From: Stagnihabitans sp038231395
GTDB lineage: Bacteria > Pseudomonadota > Alphaproteobacteria > Rhodobacterales > Rhodobacteraceae
DNA: 64,000 nt
Reading direction: 5' to 3'
Assembly (NCBI GenBank): GCA_038231395.1
Contig: JBBRLL010000021.1
Coordinates: 4,061 to 68,060, forward strand
Shown here: positions 36,764 through 45,606 of the stretch, piece after piece
Position numbering within the stretch: the stretch's first letter is position 1
Layout of the letters: each line of letters starts with the position of its first letter
Position numbers and translations under genes: made by a program
The notes under the pieces: generated by a model
Told to the model about the DNA's origin: nothing
The model's database searches: none
Seen by the model: only the letters and a program-made list of their open reading frames with translations

Positions 36764-36877
36764 CTTCAGGCTCCGCAAAAGGGCTAAGGCCCCTCCCTAT
36801 ACTGCGTGGTGGCCGGGGTGCAAGGCTGGACAGCGCCCCCCGAACCGGGCTAATCGCAACGCAGACAGGAGGCCATC

Positions 36878-37102
36878 ATGGCAGCAACGATCTGGGCCGT
36901 TCTGATCTGGGGTGGTGCTGCCGTTACCCTTTTGGGGGTGGCTGGTCTGGCGTGGTGCGTGCGGCTGTCGCTGAAAGCCAAGGGCGCGGAGCCGGCGCAG
37001 GCCAAAGCCATCATGCAAAAGGTCGTGGTCTACAACCTCGGGTCAATGGCCGTGGCTGTCTTTGGCCTTCTGAGCATGGTGACCGGGCTTATCCTGCGCT
37101 AA
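36878..37102 (+). CDS. Small two-span membrane protein
   Basis: 74 residues with two hydrophobic segments (TIWAVLIWGGAAVTLLGVAGLAW and VVYNLGSMAVAVFGLLSMVTGLIL) separated by a basic cytosolic loop (RLSLKAKGAEPAQAKAIMQK). GACAGGAGG lies just upstream of the ATG. The function is unknown; I recall similar short membrane proteins in related bacteria. Confidence 0.75.
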   Translation: MAATIWAVLIWGGAAVTLLGVAGLAWCVRLSLKAKGAEPAQAKAIMQKVVVYNLGSMAVAVFGLLSMVTGLILR

Positions 37103-37183
37103 CTCGTCCGCAGAAAAGCCGTCCTGATCGACAACAGCGCTGTGTCTTCTGGTCCGTGGCAGCGCCCGGCGAACCAGCCCCAC

Positions 37184-38974
37184 TCACATCGGGTCCAGAT
37201 CGGCGAACTTCTGGCCCTCGGCGATCAGGTCATCCAGCACGCGCGGCACGGCAAACACCGGCACCCCGGCCTGTTTTTGCAGATCGGCGCGCAGGATCAA
37301 AAGCCCACGCTGATCGGCCTGAAACATCGGCCCGCCTTGCCAGCGCGGCATCAGGCCGGACAAAAGGGCCACCGCGTCGATGTCACTGGGCCTGCGCGCG
37401 CGCCGATCCTCCAGCATCCGCGCCCCTTCGGCGGCTATCGCAGCCAGACAAACCTGTACCAGCGCCATGCCGCCGCGCGGCATCGGCGGCAACCGGTTTT
37501 GCCCGCCCTGCCCCATGCCAAAGGCCAGCAGGGCCGCAGCCACCGCCTCCGCCGGATGTGTCAGCCCCAACTGCTGCTCCGCCGCGTCCAGTGCCAGCCG
37601 CAAGCCCAGCTCGATCGGCCCGCCCGGACCCGACGCCACGATCCGCCAGTGCAGCCTGCGCCCCAAGGCCACCAGCGCCGCAATCTCTTCGGGCCGCGCG
37701 CCCGGCGCAATCGCCAGTTCCGCCAGCCCGCCCTTGGCTTCGGGTACCGTCAGACCGGCACCGGCCAAAGTGGCCCCCATGGCAGCAACCGGAACCTGCG
37801 GCAAACCGTCCAGCGCCTGACCGGCTGCCACCAGCACCAGATCGGCACCGGCCAACCCCTCAACCCCCAACGCGGAGGACAGCCGCGCCCAATCGGCATC
37901 CCGCACGTCTTCGGTGATCCGGCCCGCCGCCACAGCCTGTTCCTGCATTGCGGCAATCCGCCCCAAAGTGGCCGCCAGTTTTGGCCTGTCCGCATCGCAC
38001 AAACTGACCCGCAGCCCCGCCGTCAACGCCTGAAAGGCCAGATCGGCCGCCGGATCCTCCGCCCCCCAGATCCCCAGGCCGGTCAGAGCCGGCACAGCGC
38101 GCCCGTCAATCTCGGCTGGAACCTGCAAGGCCAGACGTTCGGCGACAAACGCCCTGTGCAGACCACGGGCTTGTGTGGTCGCTGCAAGGTCGGCAAAAGC
38201 CACGGCTTCCACCGCCAGCCCCATGTCAAACGGCAGCAGGCCGGCCGCCTCGACACAGGCGATGATCCGCCCCGGAGCCTGCAAAACACCGCCGTGATCC
38301 GCAGCCCGCGCCGCAGCCACCGCCGCCTGATAGGCCATCACATCGCGCAGCGCCAGCGTCGCGGTCGGACGGACCGGCAGCCCCTCTTGCGCCATGGCCA
38401 CCGCAGCCTCGCCCAAACCATCGCTGACCACGCGGTCCACCAACCCCAAAGCCATCGCGTCGGACGCGCGAAGCGGCACGCCGGTCAGCATCATCCGCAG
38501 GGCCTCCTCCGCGCCCACCAGTCGCGCCAGACGCTGCGTGGCCCCGGCCCCCGGCAAAAGGCCCAAGCCCACCTCCGGCAAGCCGATCATCGCGGCCGCA
38601 TTGGCGATACGGTAATGGGCGGCGAGCGCCAGCTCACACCCGCCCCCAATCGCCGTGCCGTGGATCGCGGCGATCACCGGTTTTGGAAATCTCTCAATCC
38701 GCAGGCACAAGGCCGCCAGTTCGGCCATCCGGTCAACCTGACCCGCCTCGCTGATGTCGGCTCCGGCCGAAAAGCACCGGCCTTCGCCGCGCAGGATCAC
38801 GGCCGTAATGTCGGGATCAGCGGCCACCGCCTCCAACGCCTCGGACAGCGCCCTTTGCAAATGCCCGGACAGGGAATTGACCGGTGGACTGGCCAGAACC
38901 AGCACGGCAATCGACCCGATCTGGTCCAACCGTACATGACCCGAGGCTGACCCCGATATCGTCGTTGCCTGCAT
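37184..38974 (-). CDS. FadB-like protein: intact enoyl-CoA hydratase, degenerate dehydrogenase half
   Basis: 596 residues from the ATG at 38974, shorter than the usual 700 or so. The N-terminal crotonase domain keeps the oxyanion-hole and catalytic Glu residues, Glu114 (GGGCELAL) and Glu134 (LPEVGLGLLPGAGATQRL). The second part has a recognisable GxGxxG (GLGIWG, 299-304). The 3-hydroxyacyl-CoA dehydrogenase signatures with the catalytic His (HFFNP) and the SNTS block are absent. It probably works as a hydratase only. No thiolase or acyl-CoA dehydrogenase gene is adjacent. Confidence 0.85.
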   Translation of the reverse strand: MQATTISGSASGHVRLDQIGSIAVLVLASPPVNSLSGHLQRALSEALEAVAADPDITAVILRGEGRCFSAGADISEAGQVDRMAELAALCLRIERFPKPVIAAIHGTAIGGGCELALAAHYRIANAAAMIGLPEVGLGLLPGAGATQRLARLVGAEEALRMMLTGVPLRASDAMALGLVDRVVSDGLGEAAVAMAQEGLPVRPTATLALRDVMAYQAAVAAARAADHGGVLQAPGRIIACVEAAGLLPFDMGLAVEAVAFADLAATTQARGLHRAFVAERLALQVPAEIDGRAVPALTGLGIWGAEDPAADLAFQALTAGLRVSLCDADRPKLAATLGRIAAMQEQAVAAGRITEDVRDADWARLSSALGVEGLAGADLVLVAAGQALDGLPQVPVAAMGATLAGAGLTVPEAKGGLAELAIAPGARPEEIAALVALGRRLHWRIVASGPGGPIELGLRLALDAAEQQLGLTHPAEAVAAALLAFGMGQGGQNRLPPMPRGGMALVQVCLAAIAAEGARMLEDRRARRPSDIDAVALLSGLMPRWQGGPMFQADQRGLLILRADLQKQAGVPVFAVPRVLDDLIAEGQKFADLDPM

Positions 38975-39200
38975 GTTCGCCACCCTACCCCCCGGCATGT
39001 TTGCGCCATTCAAGGGGCAAACCTGCCGGCTTGTCCACTGGCAAGCGCTGCTTCTGCCGATGGAAACCTGCCTTTCGAACCATTCGGGCAGGACGACCGT
39101 CAACGGAGTCTGGCCAAAGTGTCTGACTTGGGCGTCTTGCTTGGGCTTCGGTCCAAGAGGTCTGCGCAACGCCTATGGCCAAGGTGCCGAAAGTCAGGTG

Positions 39201-39440
39201 TCAGACCGGCATGTTGTCGAAGCCATCCTCGGTCTTGGCCTCGGCTTCCCGTGCCTCCGCCTCGGTTTTTGGGGCGGCTTCACCGCCGAACAGCACCGCC
39301 AAACCCTCCATCTCGGCCTGCAGAACGGAGAGTGAGGCCGCTTCGGTCACCACCAAAGCCTCTACCCAGTCGTGCATCAGGTCCGCTGCCGCCGCTGCAG
39401 CGGTTTTCACGGGCTGCTTGGCGGGTTTTTTGTCGGTCAT
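39201..39440 (-). CDS. Small hypothetical protein coupled to DksA-like gene
   Basis: 79 residues starting at 39440 (MTDKKPAKQPVK). An Ala/Lys-rich N-terminus is followed by a predicted helix (ADLMHDWVEALVVTEAASLSVLQAEMEGL) and an acidic tail. The start overlaps the stop of the DksA-like gene (ATGA), so the two are translated together. Not recognised; it may be a partner of the upstream protein. Confidence 0.65.
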   Translation of the reverse strand: MTDKKPAKQPVKTAAAAAADLMHDWVEALVVTEAASLSVLQAEMEGLAVLFGGEAAPKTEAEAREAEAKTEDGFDNMPV

Positions 39441-39766
39441 GCCGCGCACTCCTTGCAAAACGGGGTATAGGGCAGCACGTCCAGCCGGGCCTCGCTGATG
39501 TGGTTGCCGCAGCGCAGGCACAGACCGTAGTCGCCCGAGGCAACCCGCCCAAGCGCCGCCGCAATCGCCCGCACCTCGACCTGCGCTTCATCGCCCATGC
39601 CTTGCAGCACCTCGTCATCCTCGCGTTCTTTGGCGATGTCCTCCCAGTCCGTCTCGGATCGTGAGGTCAGTTCGGCCTTGATCCCGCCCAACCGACCCAA
39701 CAGGTCGTCGCGACGGGCTTCCAATTGCGCTTTGCGCTGCGCTGAGGGCTTGATGGCAGATGTCAT
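39437..39766 (-). CDS. TraR/DksA-type zinc-finger protein
   Basis: 109 residues. The C-terminal C4 zinc finger (CLRCGNHISEARLDVLPYTP then FCKEC) and a coiled-coil N-terminus (QRKAQLEARRDDLLGRLGGI) match the short DksA/TraR class, which binds the RNA polymerase secondary channel. The acidic tip residues of true DksA are not clearly placed (SETDWEDIAKERED). Its GAGAG ribosome site lies just before the ATG. First gene of a two-gene unit. Confidence 0.85.
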   Translation of the reverse strand: MTSAIKPSAQRKAQLEARRDDLLGRLGGIKAELTSRSETDWEDIAKEREDDEVLQGMGDEAQVEVRAIAAALGRVASGDYGLCLRCGNHISEARLDVLPYTPFCKECAA

Positions 39767-39884
39767 GGCGATCTCTCCTTTGAGAGAGCCATACTAGACT
39801 GCTCTGGCACCCGTGACCTTGATTCACATCAACCCGCCTCTGGCCAAAACGGTGCTGGCAAATTCGGCGCTGGCCAAAACGCGC

Positions 39885-39914
39885 CGCCCGATCTGGCACC
39901 GCCCGATCTGGCAC
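39885..39914. repeat. Two direct 15-bp repeats
   Basis: CGCCCGATCTGGCAC occurs twice back to back, preceded by two copies of CTGGCCAAAACG (at about 39839 and 39870). They lie in the promoter region of the sulfur-module genes, between divergent DksA-like and MBL genes. Confidence 0.8.
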
Positions 39915-39984
39915 CGCACATAATCCTTACAAATTCCGCCGCCAGAAATTACACTCCCGCCAATCCCAAACCCAAAGGCCCGCC

Positions 39985-40848
39985 ATGCAGCCCCGCGTTC
40001 ACGCCTTTTTCGACGAAGCCACCAACACCGCCACCTATGTCGTGGCGGAACCAGAGGGTTCTGCCTGCGCCGTCATCGATTCCGTTCTGGATTTCGACTA
40101 TGCCTCTGGCCGCACCGACACCCGGTCCGCCGATGCCGTCGTGGCCTTCATCAAGGCGCAGGATTTCCGGCTGGAGTGGATTTTGGAAACCCATGTCCAC
40201 GCCGATCATTTGTCCGCAGCCCCCTATCTGCAAGCGGCTTTGGGCGGGCGGCTGGCGATTGGCGACAAGATCACCCTCGTGCAGGACACCTTCGGCAAAG
40301 TCTTCAACGAGGGCACAAAGTTCGCCCGCGACGGATCGCAGTTCGATCTGTTGCTGGGGGATGGTGCGGCACTGATGATCGGCCAGATGCGCTGCGACAC
40401 GCTGCACACGCCCGGCCATACCCCCGCCTGCGTGACCTTCGTCATCGGCGATGCGGCTTTTGTCGGCGATACGCTGTTCATGCCGGACTACGGCACAGCG
40501 CGTTGCGATTTTCCCGGCGGCTCTGCGGCGGTGATGTATGACAGCATCCAGCGCATTCTGGACCTGCCCGCCGACACCCGCATCTTCGTCTGCCACGATT
40601 ACAAAGCGCCGGGTCGCGATGACTTCGCATGGGAATCCACCGTCGGCGCGCAAAAGGCGCTGAACAAACACATCGGCGCGGGAAAACCCAAGGCGGAGTT
40701 TGTGGCGATGCGCGAGGCGCGCGATGCAACCCTTGCCATGCCCCGGCTGATCATCCCCTCTTTGCAGATCAACATGCGGGCGGGGGTTATGCCGGAACCG
40801 GAGGACAACGGCGTTTCCTACCTGAAAGTGCCGGTCAACGGGATATGA
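39985..40848 (+). CDS. blh: MBL-fold hydrolase of the persulfide dioxygenase/Blh type
   Basis: 287 residues. Metallo-beta-lactamase motifs are THVHADHLSA, HTPGHTPACV, GDTLFMPDYGTARCDFPGG and FVCHDY, as in ETHE1-like persulfide dioxygenases and the Blh protein of BigR-regulated operons. It probably oxidises glutathione persulfide to sulfite. It precedes two YeeE/YedE-type genes, the second fused to a DUF442 domain, forming a sulfide-detoxification or sulfur-uptake module. The ArsR-type regulator BigR is not adjacent. The last-residue context and length agree with the family. Confidence 0.9.
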   Translation: MQPRVHAFFDEATNTATYVVAEPEGSACAVIDSVLDFDYASGRTDTRSADAVVAFIKAQDFRLEWILETHVHADHLSAAPYLQAALGGRLAIGDKITLVQDTFGKVFNEGTKFARDGSQFDLLLGDGAALMIGQMRCDTLHTPGHTPACVTFVIGDAAFVGDTLFMPDYGTARCDFPGGSAAVMYDSIQRILDLPADTRIFVCHDYKAPGRDDFAWESTVGAQKALNKHIGAGKPKAEFVAMREARDATLAMPRLIIPSLQINMRAGVMPEPEDNGVSYLKVPVNGI

Positions 40849-40964
40849 GCGGGCGATTTGCGGTGCCTGACCTTGAAAGTCACCCGCCGTTTCGCGCAAG
40901 TGATCGGGAATGGGCAAGCGGCGATCTGTCCCGCCAATTCTGATCAAAGGACTACGAGAGCCAC

Positions 40965-41411
40965 ATGCAAACCGACTGGATCTGGGGCTTTGGCGGCGGG
41001 CTGCTGATCGGCGTCGCGGCCTCGGTTTATCTTTTGTTCAACGGCAGGATCATGGGCGCTTCCGGCATTTTTGGCGGGTTGGTCGACGGCGCAATGTGGG
41101 GCACGGGTTGGGGTTCGGGTTGGGGCAGTTGGGCCGAGCGTTTGGCCTTCACGGCAGGTCTGGTCGGGATCCCCACTTTGATCACCCGCATCTGGCCCTC
41201 GCAAACCCATCTGACCGGCAATTGGCTCGTGATCATCGCCGGTGGCCTGCTGGTTGGCCTTGGCACCAGACTGGCCAATGGCTGCACCTCCGGCCACGGC
41301 GTTTGCGGCATGTCGCGCCTGTCAGCGCGCAGCATTGTGGCGACCTTGGTCTATATTCTGGCTGGGGTCGTCACGATCGCCCTGCTGCGTCACGTCTGGG
41401 GGGTGATCTGA
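40965..41411 (+). CDS. YeeE/YedE family transporter, first half
   Basis: 148-residue membrane protein with about four helices and the conserved LFNGRIMGASGIFGGLVDG and LGTRLANGCTSGHGVCGMSR. The cysteine in GCTSGHG is the residue used for thiosulfate passage in the YeeE (TsuA) family. The CTACGAGAG region gives only a modest ribosome site. It pairs with the next gene, which supplies the other half of the transporter; the stop and next start share one base (TGATG). Confidence 0.9.
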   Translation: MQTDWIWGFGGGLLIGVAASVYLLFNGRIMGASGIFGGLVDGAMWGTGWGSGWGSWAERLAFTAGLVGIPTLITRIWPSQTHLTGNWLVIIAGGLLVGLGTRLANGCTSGHGVCGMSRLSARSIVATLVYILAGVVTIALLRHVWGVI

Positions 41412-42277
41412 TGGCCCGCCTTGTTGTGGCGCTGGTGGCCGGCGGCCTGTTCGGCGCCGGGCTTTTGCTGTCCGGCATGACCAACACGGTAAAAGTGCAA
41501 GGCTGGCTGGATGTGACCGGCCTTTGGGACCCCACTTTGGCCTTCGTTCTGGGCGGAGCAATCCTGCCCATGGCATTGGCTTGGCGTGTGGCTGGTCAGC
41601 GCAAGGCCTCGATCCTTGGGTTCGCCCTGCCCGAACCGCCCAGCCAACAGATAGGCAGAAACCTCGTTGCAGGATCTGTTATGTTCGGCATGGGGTGGGC
41701 GCTGACGGGTCTGTGCCCCGGCCCCGCACTTGCCTCGCTCAGCTTTGGCGGCTGGGGCGGTCTGGCCTTTCTTCTGGCGATGGCGGCGGGTATGCTGGTG
41801 GCACCCGGCCGTCACGCCCGCACCGACAGCACGCCAGCCCCAAGGAGCAAAATGGATATCCGCGCCCTGACACCGACCTACGCCGTCTCCCCGCAGATCG
41901 AGCCGGGGGACCTCGCCGCCCTGAAGGCCGCCGGTTTTACCACCATCATCGACAACCGTCCGGACGGCGAAATCCCCGGCCCGTTGCACGCGCTGACGAT
42001 GAAAGCCAAGGCCGAGGCGCTTGGCCTGACCTTCGTGATCAATCCGATCCTGCCGGGCAACTTCTCGGACACGGTTCTGGCAACGCAGAAGGCCGCGATG
42101 GATGGGTCCACCGGCCCGGTCTTTGCCTATTGCGCGTCCGGCAACCGCTCCTCCTGTGTTTGGGCCTTGGTCAGCGCCAAAGACCACCCGGTGGAGGATC
42201 TGATCGCCCTGCCCGCCCGCTTTGGCTATAATCTGGAGGCTCTGCGCGACCGGATCGTGGCCGCATCGCAGACCTAG
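41411..42277 (+). CDS. YeeE/YedE second half fused to DUF442 phosphatase/rhodanese-like domain
   Basis: 288 residues. Residues about 1-135 are a YeeE/YedE membrane half (GLLLSGMTNTVKVQGWLDV, GLCPGPALASLSFGG with the conserved Cys). Residues about 150-288 are a cytosolic DUF442 (TIGR01244-type) domain, with TTIIDNRPDGEIPGP and an active-site-like loop FAYCASGNRSS. The fusion physically joins sulfur import to a likely sulfur-handling enzyme. DUF442 is often fused to the MBL hydrolase instead. The ATG overlaps the preceding stop. Confidence 0.88.
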   Translation: MARLVVALVAGGLFGAGLLLSGMTNTVKVQGWLDVTGLWDPTLAFVLGGAILPMALAWRVAGQRKASILGFALPEPPSQQIGRNLVAGSVMFGMGWALTGLCPGPALASLSFGGWGGLAFLLAMAAGMLVAPGRHARTDSTPAPRSKMDIRALTPTYAVSPQIEPGDLAALKAAGFTTIIDNRPDGEIPGPLHALTMKAKAEALGLTFVINPILPGNFSDTVLATQKAAMDGSTGPVFAYCASGNRSSCVWALVSAKDHPVEDLIALPARFGYNLEALRDRIVAASQT

Positions 42278-42525
42278 ATCAGGCGGTTGAGCGCCTCTGG
42301 CGTTACCCCGTCACAGGGGTGTGCTTCCCTATGATCGCCTCTTATTTCGTGTGCGCCTTGTCAGGCTGGCTTTGAGTTGGCTAACTCTTTGCTGTGCGTG
42401 TCTGCCCCGTCAGAGGAGCCTCTGTAATACACATCCCCGCGTCAGATGCCTCGGACCGGCATTCCAATAGAAGATCATGTCGTCAGACCCGCGCTAACCT
42501 CGCCCCTTGCAGCAAAAGGGCCAAT

Positions 42526-43584
42526 TCAATCGGTTCCGGTGGCGAGGAAATCCGACAAATCCGTGGCCTCCATCGCCGGGAAGTCCATTGCCGGAAAGTC
42601 ACTGATCGGTTCGGCATTGGGCATCGCAGACTGCATACCCGGCGCCATCCTGCCTGCCATGGGCAAGTGCATGACGCCGTCGTGGATCCCGCCCGCCCGC
42701 GGTTCGCTTGACTTGTCGATCAGCCGCACCGCCCGCATCCCACGGTTCTGCCCAAGCTTTGCCTCACCAACCCGGCGGCCGTCCATCCCCTCCAGACTGA
42801 TGCGGTCCAATGCGGCATTGGGCATCGGCAGCACCATACCCTCGGTCAAATCCATCACCTGCGCCAACGACATGGTCAGACGCGAAAGCACCGCATCCAC
42901 CCGAGTATGCGCGCCACTGACACGCTCGGCCAGAACGTCCGAAAACAGCGGCCCATGGTCCGCAACCGGGGCGCGGTTCGACGTCGCAGGGCGTTGGCCG
43001 CGACCTTCCGCAGGCAGTGCCAACAGAATTTCGCCCACCCGCAACCCGCCGGCCAGCGACACCTCCGCCCGCAGCATACGCAACGGTGCATCCTCCAACA
43101 ACAGGGTCAGCGGACGCGGGTCATCGAGGAACGAGGCGTAGCGAAAGCCGCTGGCCCAGACCAGATCTGCCTCCTCCGCGAGGGATTGTTCCAGACCGAT
43201 CAGCGCCGCATCTATCGCGCCGATCACCATGGCGGCATCGGTGCGCGTCGGTTTGCGCGCCACGGTTTCCTGACTGCGGATCCGGCCGATTGTCTGCGCC
43301 TCGATAAAGCCGGACAAGATCGGTTGCGACAGGATGATCGCCCCCAACCCCTCTGCCGGGCCCTCCAGCACCGCGATCAGCGCAAAGTCAGGCACCAACT
43401 CGGCCAGTTCCGCCAGCGAGCGCCGTTCCACCGTCAACGACCGCACGTCCAGCGTCACCTTCAGCAAATCGCTTGCTGCCCGCGCCAACCCCATGCGCCA
43501 GCCGCGATCAGCCCCCGGCCCGCCCTCTGCCGCCACAGCGCGCCCCGACGCCAGCTTACGACGGATGATTCCAGCCTCTGCCAT
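42526..43584 (-). CDS. FliM/FliN-family flagellar motor switch-like protein
   Basis: 352 residues from MAEAG at 43584. The middle resembles the CheC-like part of FliM. The C-terminal about 80 residues match a SpoA/FliN surface-presentation domain (LAQVMDLTEGMVLPMPNAAL, VGEAKLGQNRGMRAVRL). The tail (MQSAMPNAEPISDFPAMDF) is low-complexity. In flagellate Rhodobacterales such a protein sits in the C-ring, but no other flagellar gene is near, so its role is inferred only from the domain. Confidence 0.75.
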   Translation of the reverse strand: MAEAGIIRRKLASGRAVAAEGGPGADRGWRMGLARAASDLLKVTLDVRSLTVERRSLAELAELVPDFALIAVLEGPAEGLGAIILSQPILSGFIEAQTIGRIRSQETVARKPTRTDAAMVIGAIDAALIGLEQSLAEEADLVWASGFRYASFLDDPRPLTLLLEDAPLRMLRAEVSLAGGLRVGEILLALPAEGRGQRPATSNRAPVADHGPLFSDVLAERVSGAHTRVDAVLSRLTMSLAQVMDLTEGMVLPMPNAALDRISLEGMDGRRVGEAKLGQNRGMRAVRLIDKSSEPRAGGIHDGVMHLPMAGRMAPGMQSAMPNAEPISDFPAMDFPAMEATDLSDFLATGTD

Positions 43585-43757
43585 CAACGAACCCCTTGCC
43601 TTGAGCCACTTTCGCCGCAAGCGGTTAGCAAAGGGTTGAAATTGCTCAACCCTCGACGACAAATCCGAACTTTTTTACGTCAAGCCAAATCGTCGCGCAA
43701 ATGAACCGGGGGCGGCATTGCTGCCACCCCCAAAACCAGCATCGACGTTTAAGCGCC

Positions 43758-44741
43758 TTATTTCAAAGCCTTATCGGTGATGGCATGCGTCCATGCCCCC
43801 GAAGGTTCTTTGGTGATAACCGGATCAGAGCCGCCCGACATCAGCGTCGCGACGGTGCGCTTATAGTCCGCTTCGTCCAAAGCCCCCCCCGAACCCGCCG
43901 TCAGTTTTGCCACTTCGCCCATCATGAACTTCTGATGCGCTTCGGTTTGGGCGCCGGTCTGATCAGCCTCCAGCACGATTTTAGCCGCAGCGTCCGGATT
44001 GGCCTCGGCATCTTTCCAACCCTTCATAGAGGCGCGGACGAACTTGACCATCTTTTCATCAAAGGCCGGGTCCTTCAGCTTGTCTTCCAGCACATAAAGC
44101 CCGTCCTCCAGCGTCGAAACCCCCATATCCTCATACTTGAAGGTCACCAGATCATCCGCCTTGATCCCGGCATCCAAAACCTGACCATATTCGTTGTAGG
44201 TCATGGTCGAAATGCAGGCAGCCTGCTTTTGCAACAAAGGATCAACATTGAAGCCTTGCTTCAGCACAGTGACACCACCTTTGGAGCCATCGGTTTTCAG
44301 GCTCAACTGGCTCATCCAGGACAGGAAGGGATATTCGTTGCCATAAAACCAGACGCCCAAAGTCTTGTCAGCGAAATCCGCAGGTTTGTTGATGCCAGAG
44401 GATTTGAGACAGGTCAGCATCAGACCCGAATGTTTGAACGGTTGGGCAATATTGACCAGCGCCAGACCCTTTTCGCGTGCCGCCAATGCGGCAGGCATCC
44501 AATCGACAATCACGTCTGCACCACCGCCAGCAATCACCTGCTCGGGCGCTATATCCGGGCCGCCGGGCAGGATCGTGACGTCAAGCCCCTCGTCCTTGTA
44601 ATAGCCTTTCGAGGCTGCCACATAATAGCCGGCGAATTGCGCCTGCGTCACCCATTTCAATTGCAATTTCACCGTGTCATTGGCGTAGGCCGCCCCTGTC
44701 GCCATAGCAAACGCAGCCGCCGTCATCAGTAGGTTCTTCAT
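43758..44741 (-). CDS. ABC transporter substrate-binding protein, NMT1/THI5-like
   Basis: 327-residue periplasmic protein: signal peptide (NLLMTAAAFAMATGAAYA), then VKLQLKWVTQAQFAGYYVAASKGYY and LDVTILPGGPDIAPEQVI, the hallmark of the pyrimidine/thiamine-precursor (ThiY/RibY-like) class. The ATG at 44741 has GGAGG five bases upstream; another ATG four codons earlier also has a good site. Position next to two permeases and an ATPase and near dihydropyrimidinase suggests uptake of a pyrimidine or related ring compound. Last gene of the transporter operon. Confidence 0.9.
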   Translation of the reverse strand: MKNLLMTAAAFAMATGAAYANDTVKLQLKWVTQAQFAGYYVAASKGYYKDEGLDVTILPGGPDIAPEQVIAGGGADVIVDWMPAALAAREKGLALVNIAQPFKHSGLMLTCLKSSGINKPADFADKTLGVWFYGNEYPFLSWMSQLSLKTDGSKGGVTVLKQGFNVDPLLQKQAACISTMTYNEYGQVLDAGIKADDLVTFKYEDMGVSTLEDGLYVLEDKLKDPAFDEKMVKFVRASMKGWKDAEANPDAAAKIVLEADQTGAQTEAHQKFMMGEVAKLTAGSGGALDEADYKRTVATLMSGGSDPVITKEPSGAWTHAITDKALK

Positions 44742-44760
44742 TTTAGCCTCCATGTTGATA

Positions 44761-45606
44761 TTACCTCCCCCTTTGTGAGGGATGCCAGAAAGTAACGGCA
44801 CGTTCCGCCGCCGCCACCAAACCGAAAAAGACCGAGCCTGCCAGTGCCGCCACCGCAATCTCTGCCCAAACCAACGGCAGAGCAAGCTGCCCCACCGCCG
44901 TCGAAATCCTAAACCCCATGCCGACGGTTGGAGAACCGAAATTTTCCGCGACGATCGCGCCGATCAGCGCCAGCGTCGCCGCAATCTTCAACCCATTGAA
45001 CAAAAACGGCATTGCGGCCGGAAGTCGCAGCTTGAACAGCGTTTGCCAATAGCTTGCCCCCCAGGTCGCCATCAGGTCGCGCTGCATCTGGTCAGACGCC
45101 GAAAGCCCCGCAACCATATTCACCAATACCGGAAAAAACACCATAACCACGACCACCGCCGCTTTCGATTGCCAATCAAAACCGAACCACATCACCATAA
45201 TAGGTGCTATGCCCACAATCGGCAAGGCGGCTGCGAAATTGCCGATTGGCAGAAGTCCACGGCGTAAAAAAGGGACCCGGTCCACCAGCGCAGCCACCAC
45301 CACGGCAGAGGTTGCCCCGATCAGATAACCTGACAGCCCGCCCTTCAGGATCGTTTGCACGAAATCCACCCAAAGGATCGGCAAGTTCCCGACAATCGCA
45401 GCGCCAATCCGGCCGGGCGCCGGTAAAATCACCTCCGGCACCGCAAACTCGGTCACAACGCCCTGCCAAAGTGCCAGAACCGCAACGCCGAACAACACAG
45501 GAATTAAAACCAATACGAACCGTTGCCCAGCAAAGCGCGACCGCGCCAAGGTGGCGTTAATGCCCCAGGCCGCAATCCATATCCCCAAGGCCAGATAAAG
45601 TGTCAC
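44761..45606 (-). CDS. ABC transporter permease (pyrimidine-type) 1
   Basis: 281 residues from a GTG at 45606 that overlaps the upstream permease stop (GTGA). About six helices. The permease loop is SDQMQRDLMATWGASYWQTLFKLRLPAAMPFLFNGLKIA, followed by GAIVAENFGSPTVGMGF. It pairs with the next permease to form the membrane channel of the NMT1-like importer. Longer starts to 45705 are rejected on the overlap pattern. Confidence 0.9.
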   Translation of the reverse strand: MTLYLALGIWIAAWGINATLARSRFAGQRFVLVLIPVLFGVAVLALWQGVVTEFAVPEVILPAPGRIGAAIVGNLPILWVDFVQTILKGGLSGYLIGATSAVVVAALVDRVPFLRRGLLPIGNFAAALPIVGIAPIMVMWFGFDWQSKAAVVVVMVFFPVLVNMVAGLSASDQMQRDLMATWGASYWQTLFKLRLPAAMPFLFNGLKIAATLALIGAIVAENFGSPTVGMGFRISTAVGQLALPLVWAEIAVAALAGSVFFGLVAAAERAVTFWHPSQRGR

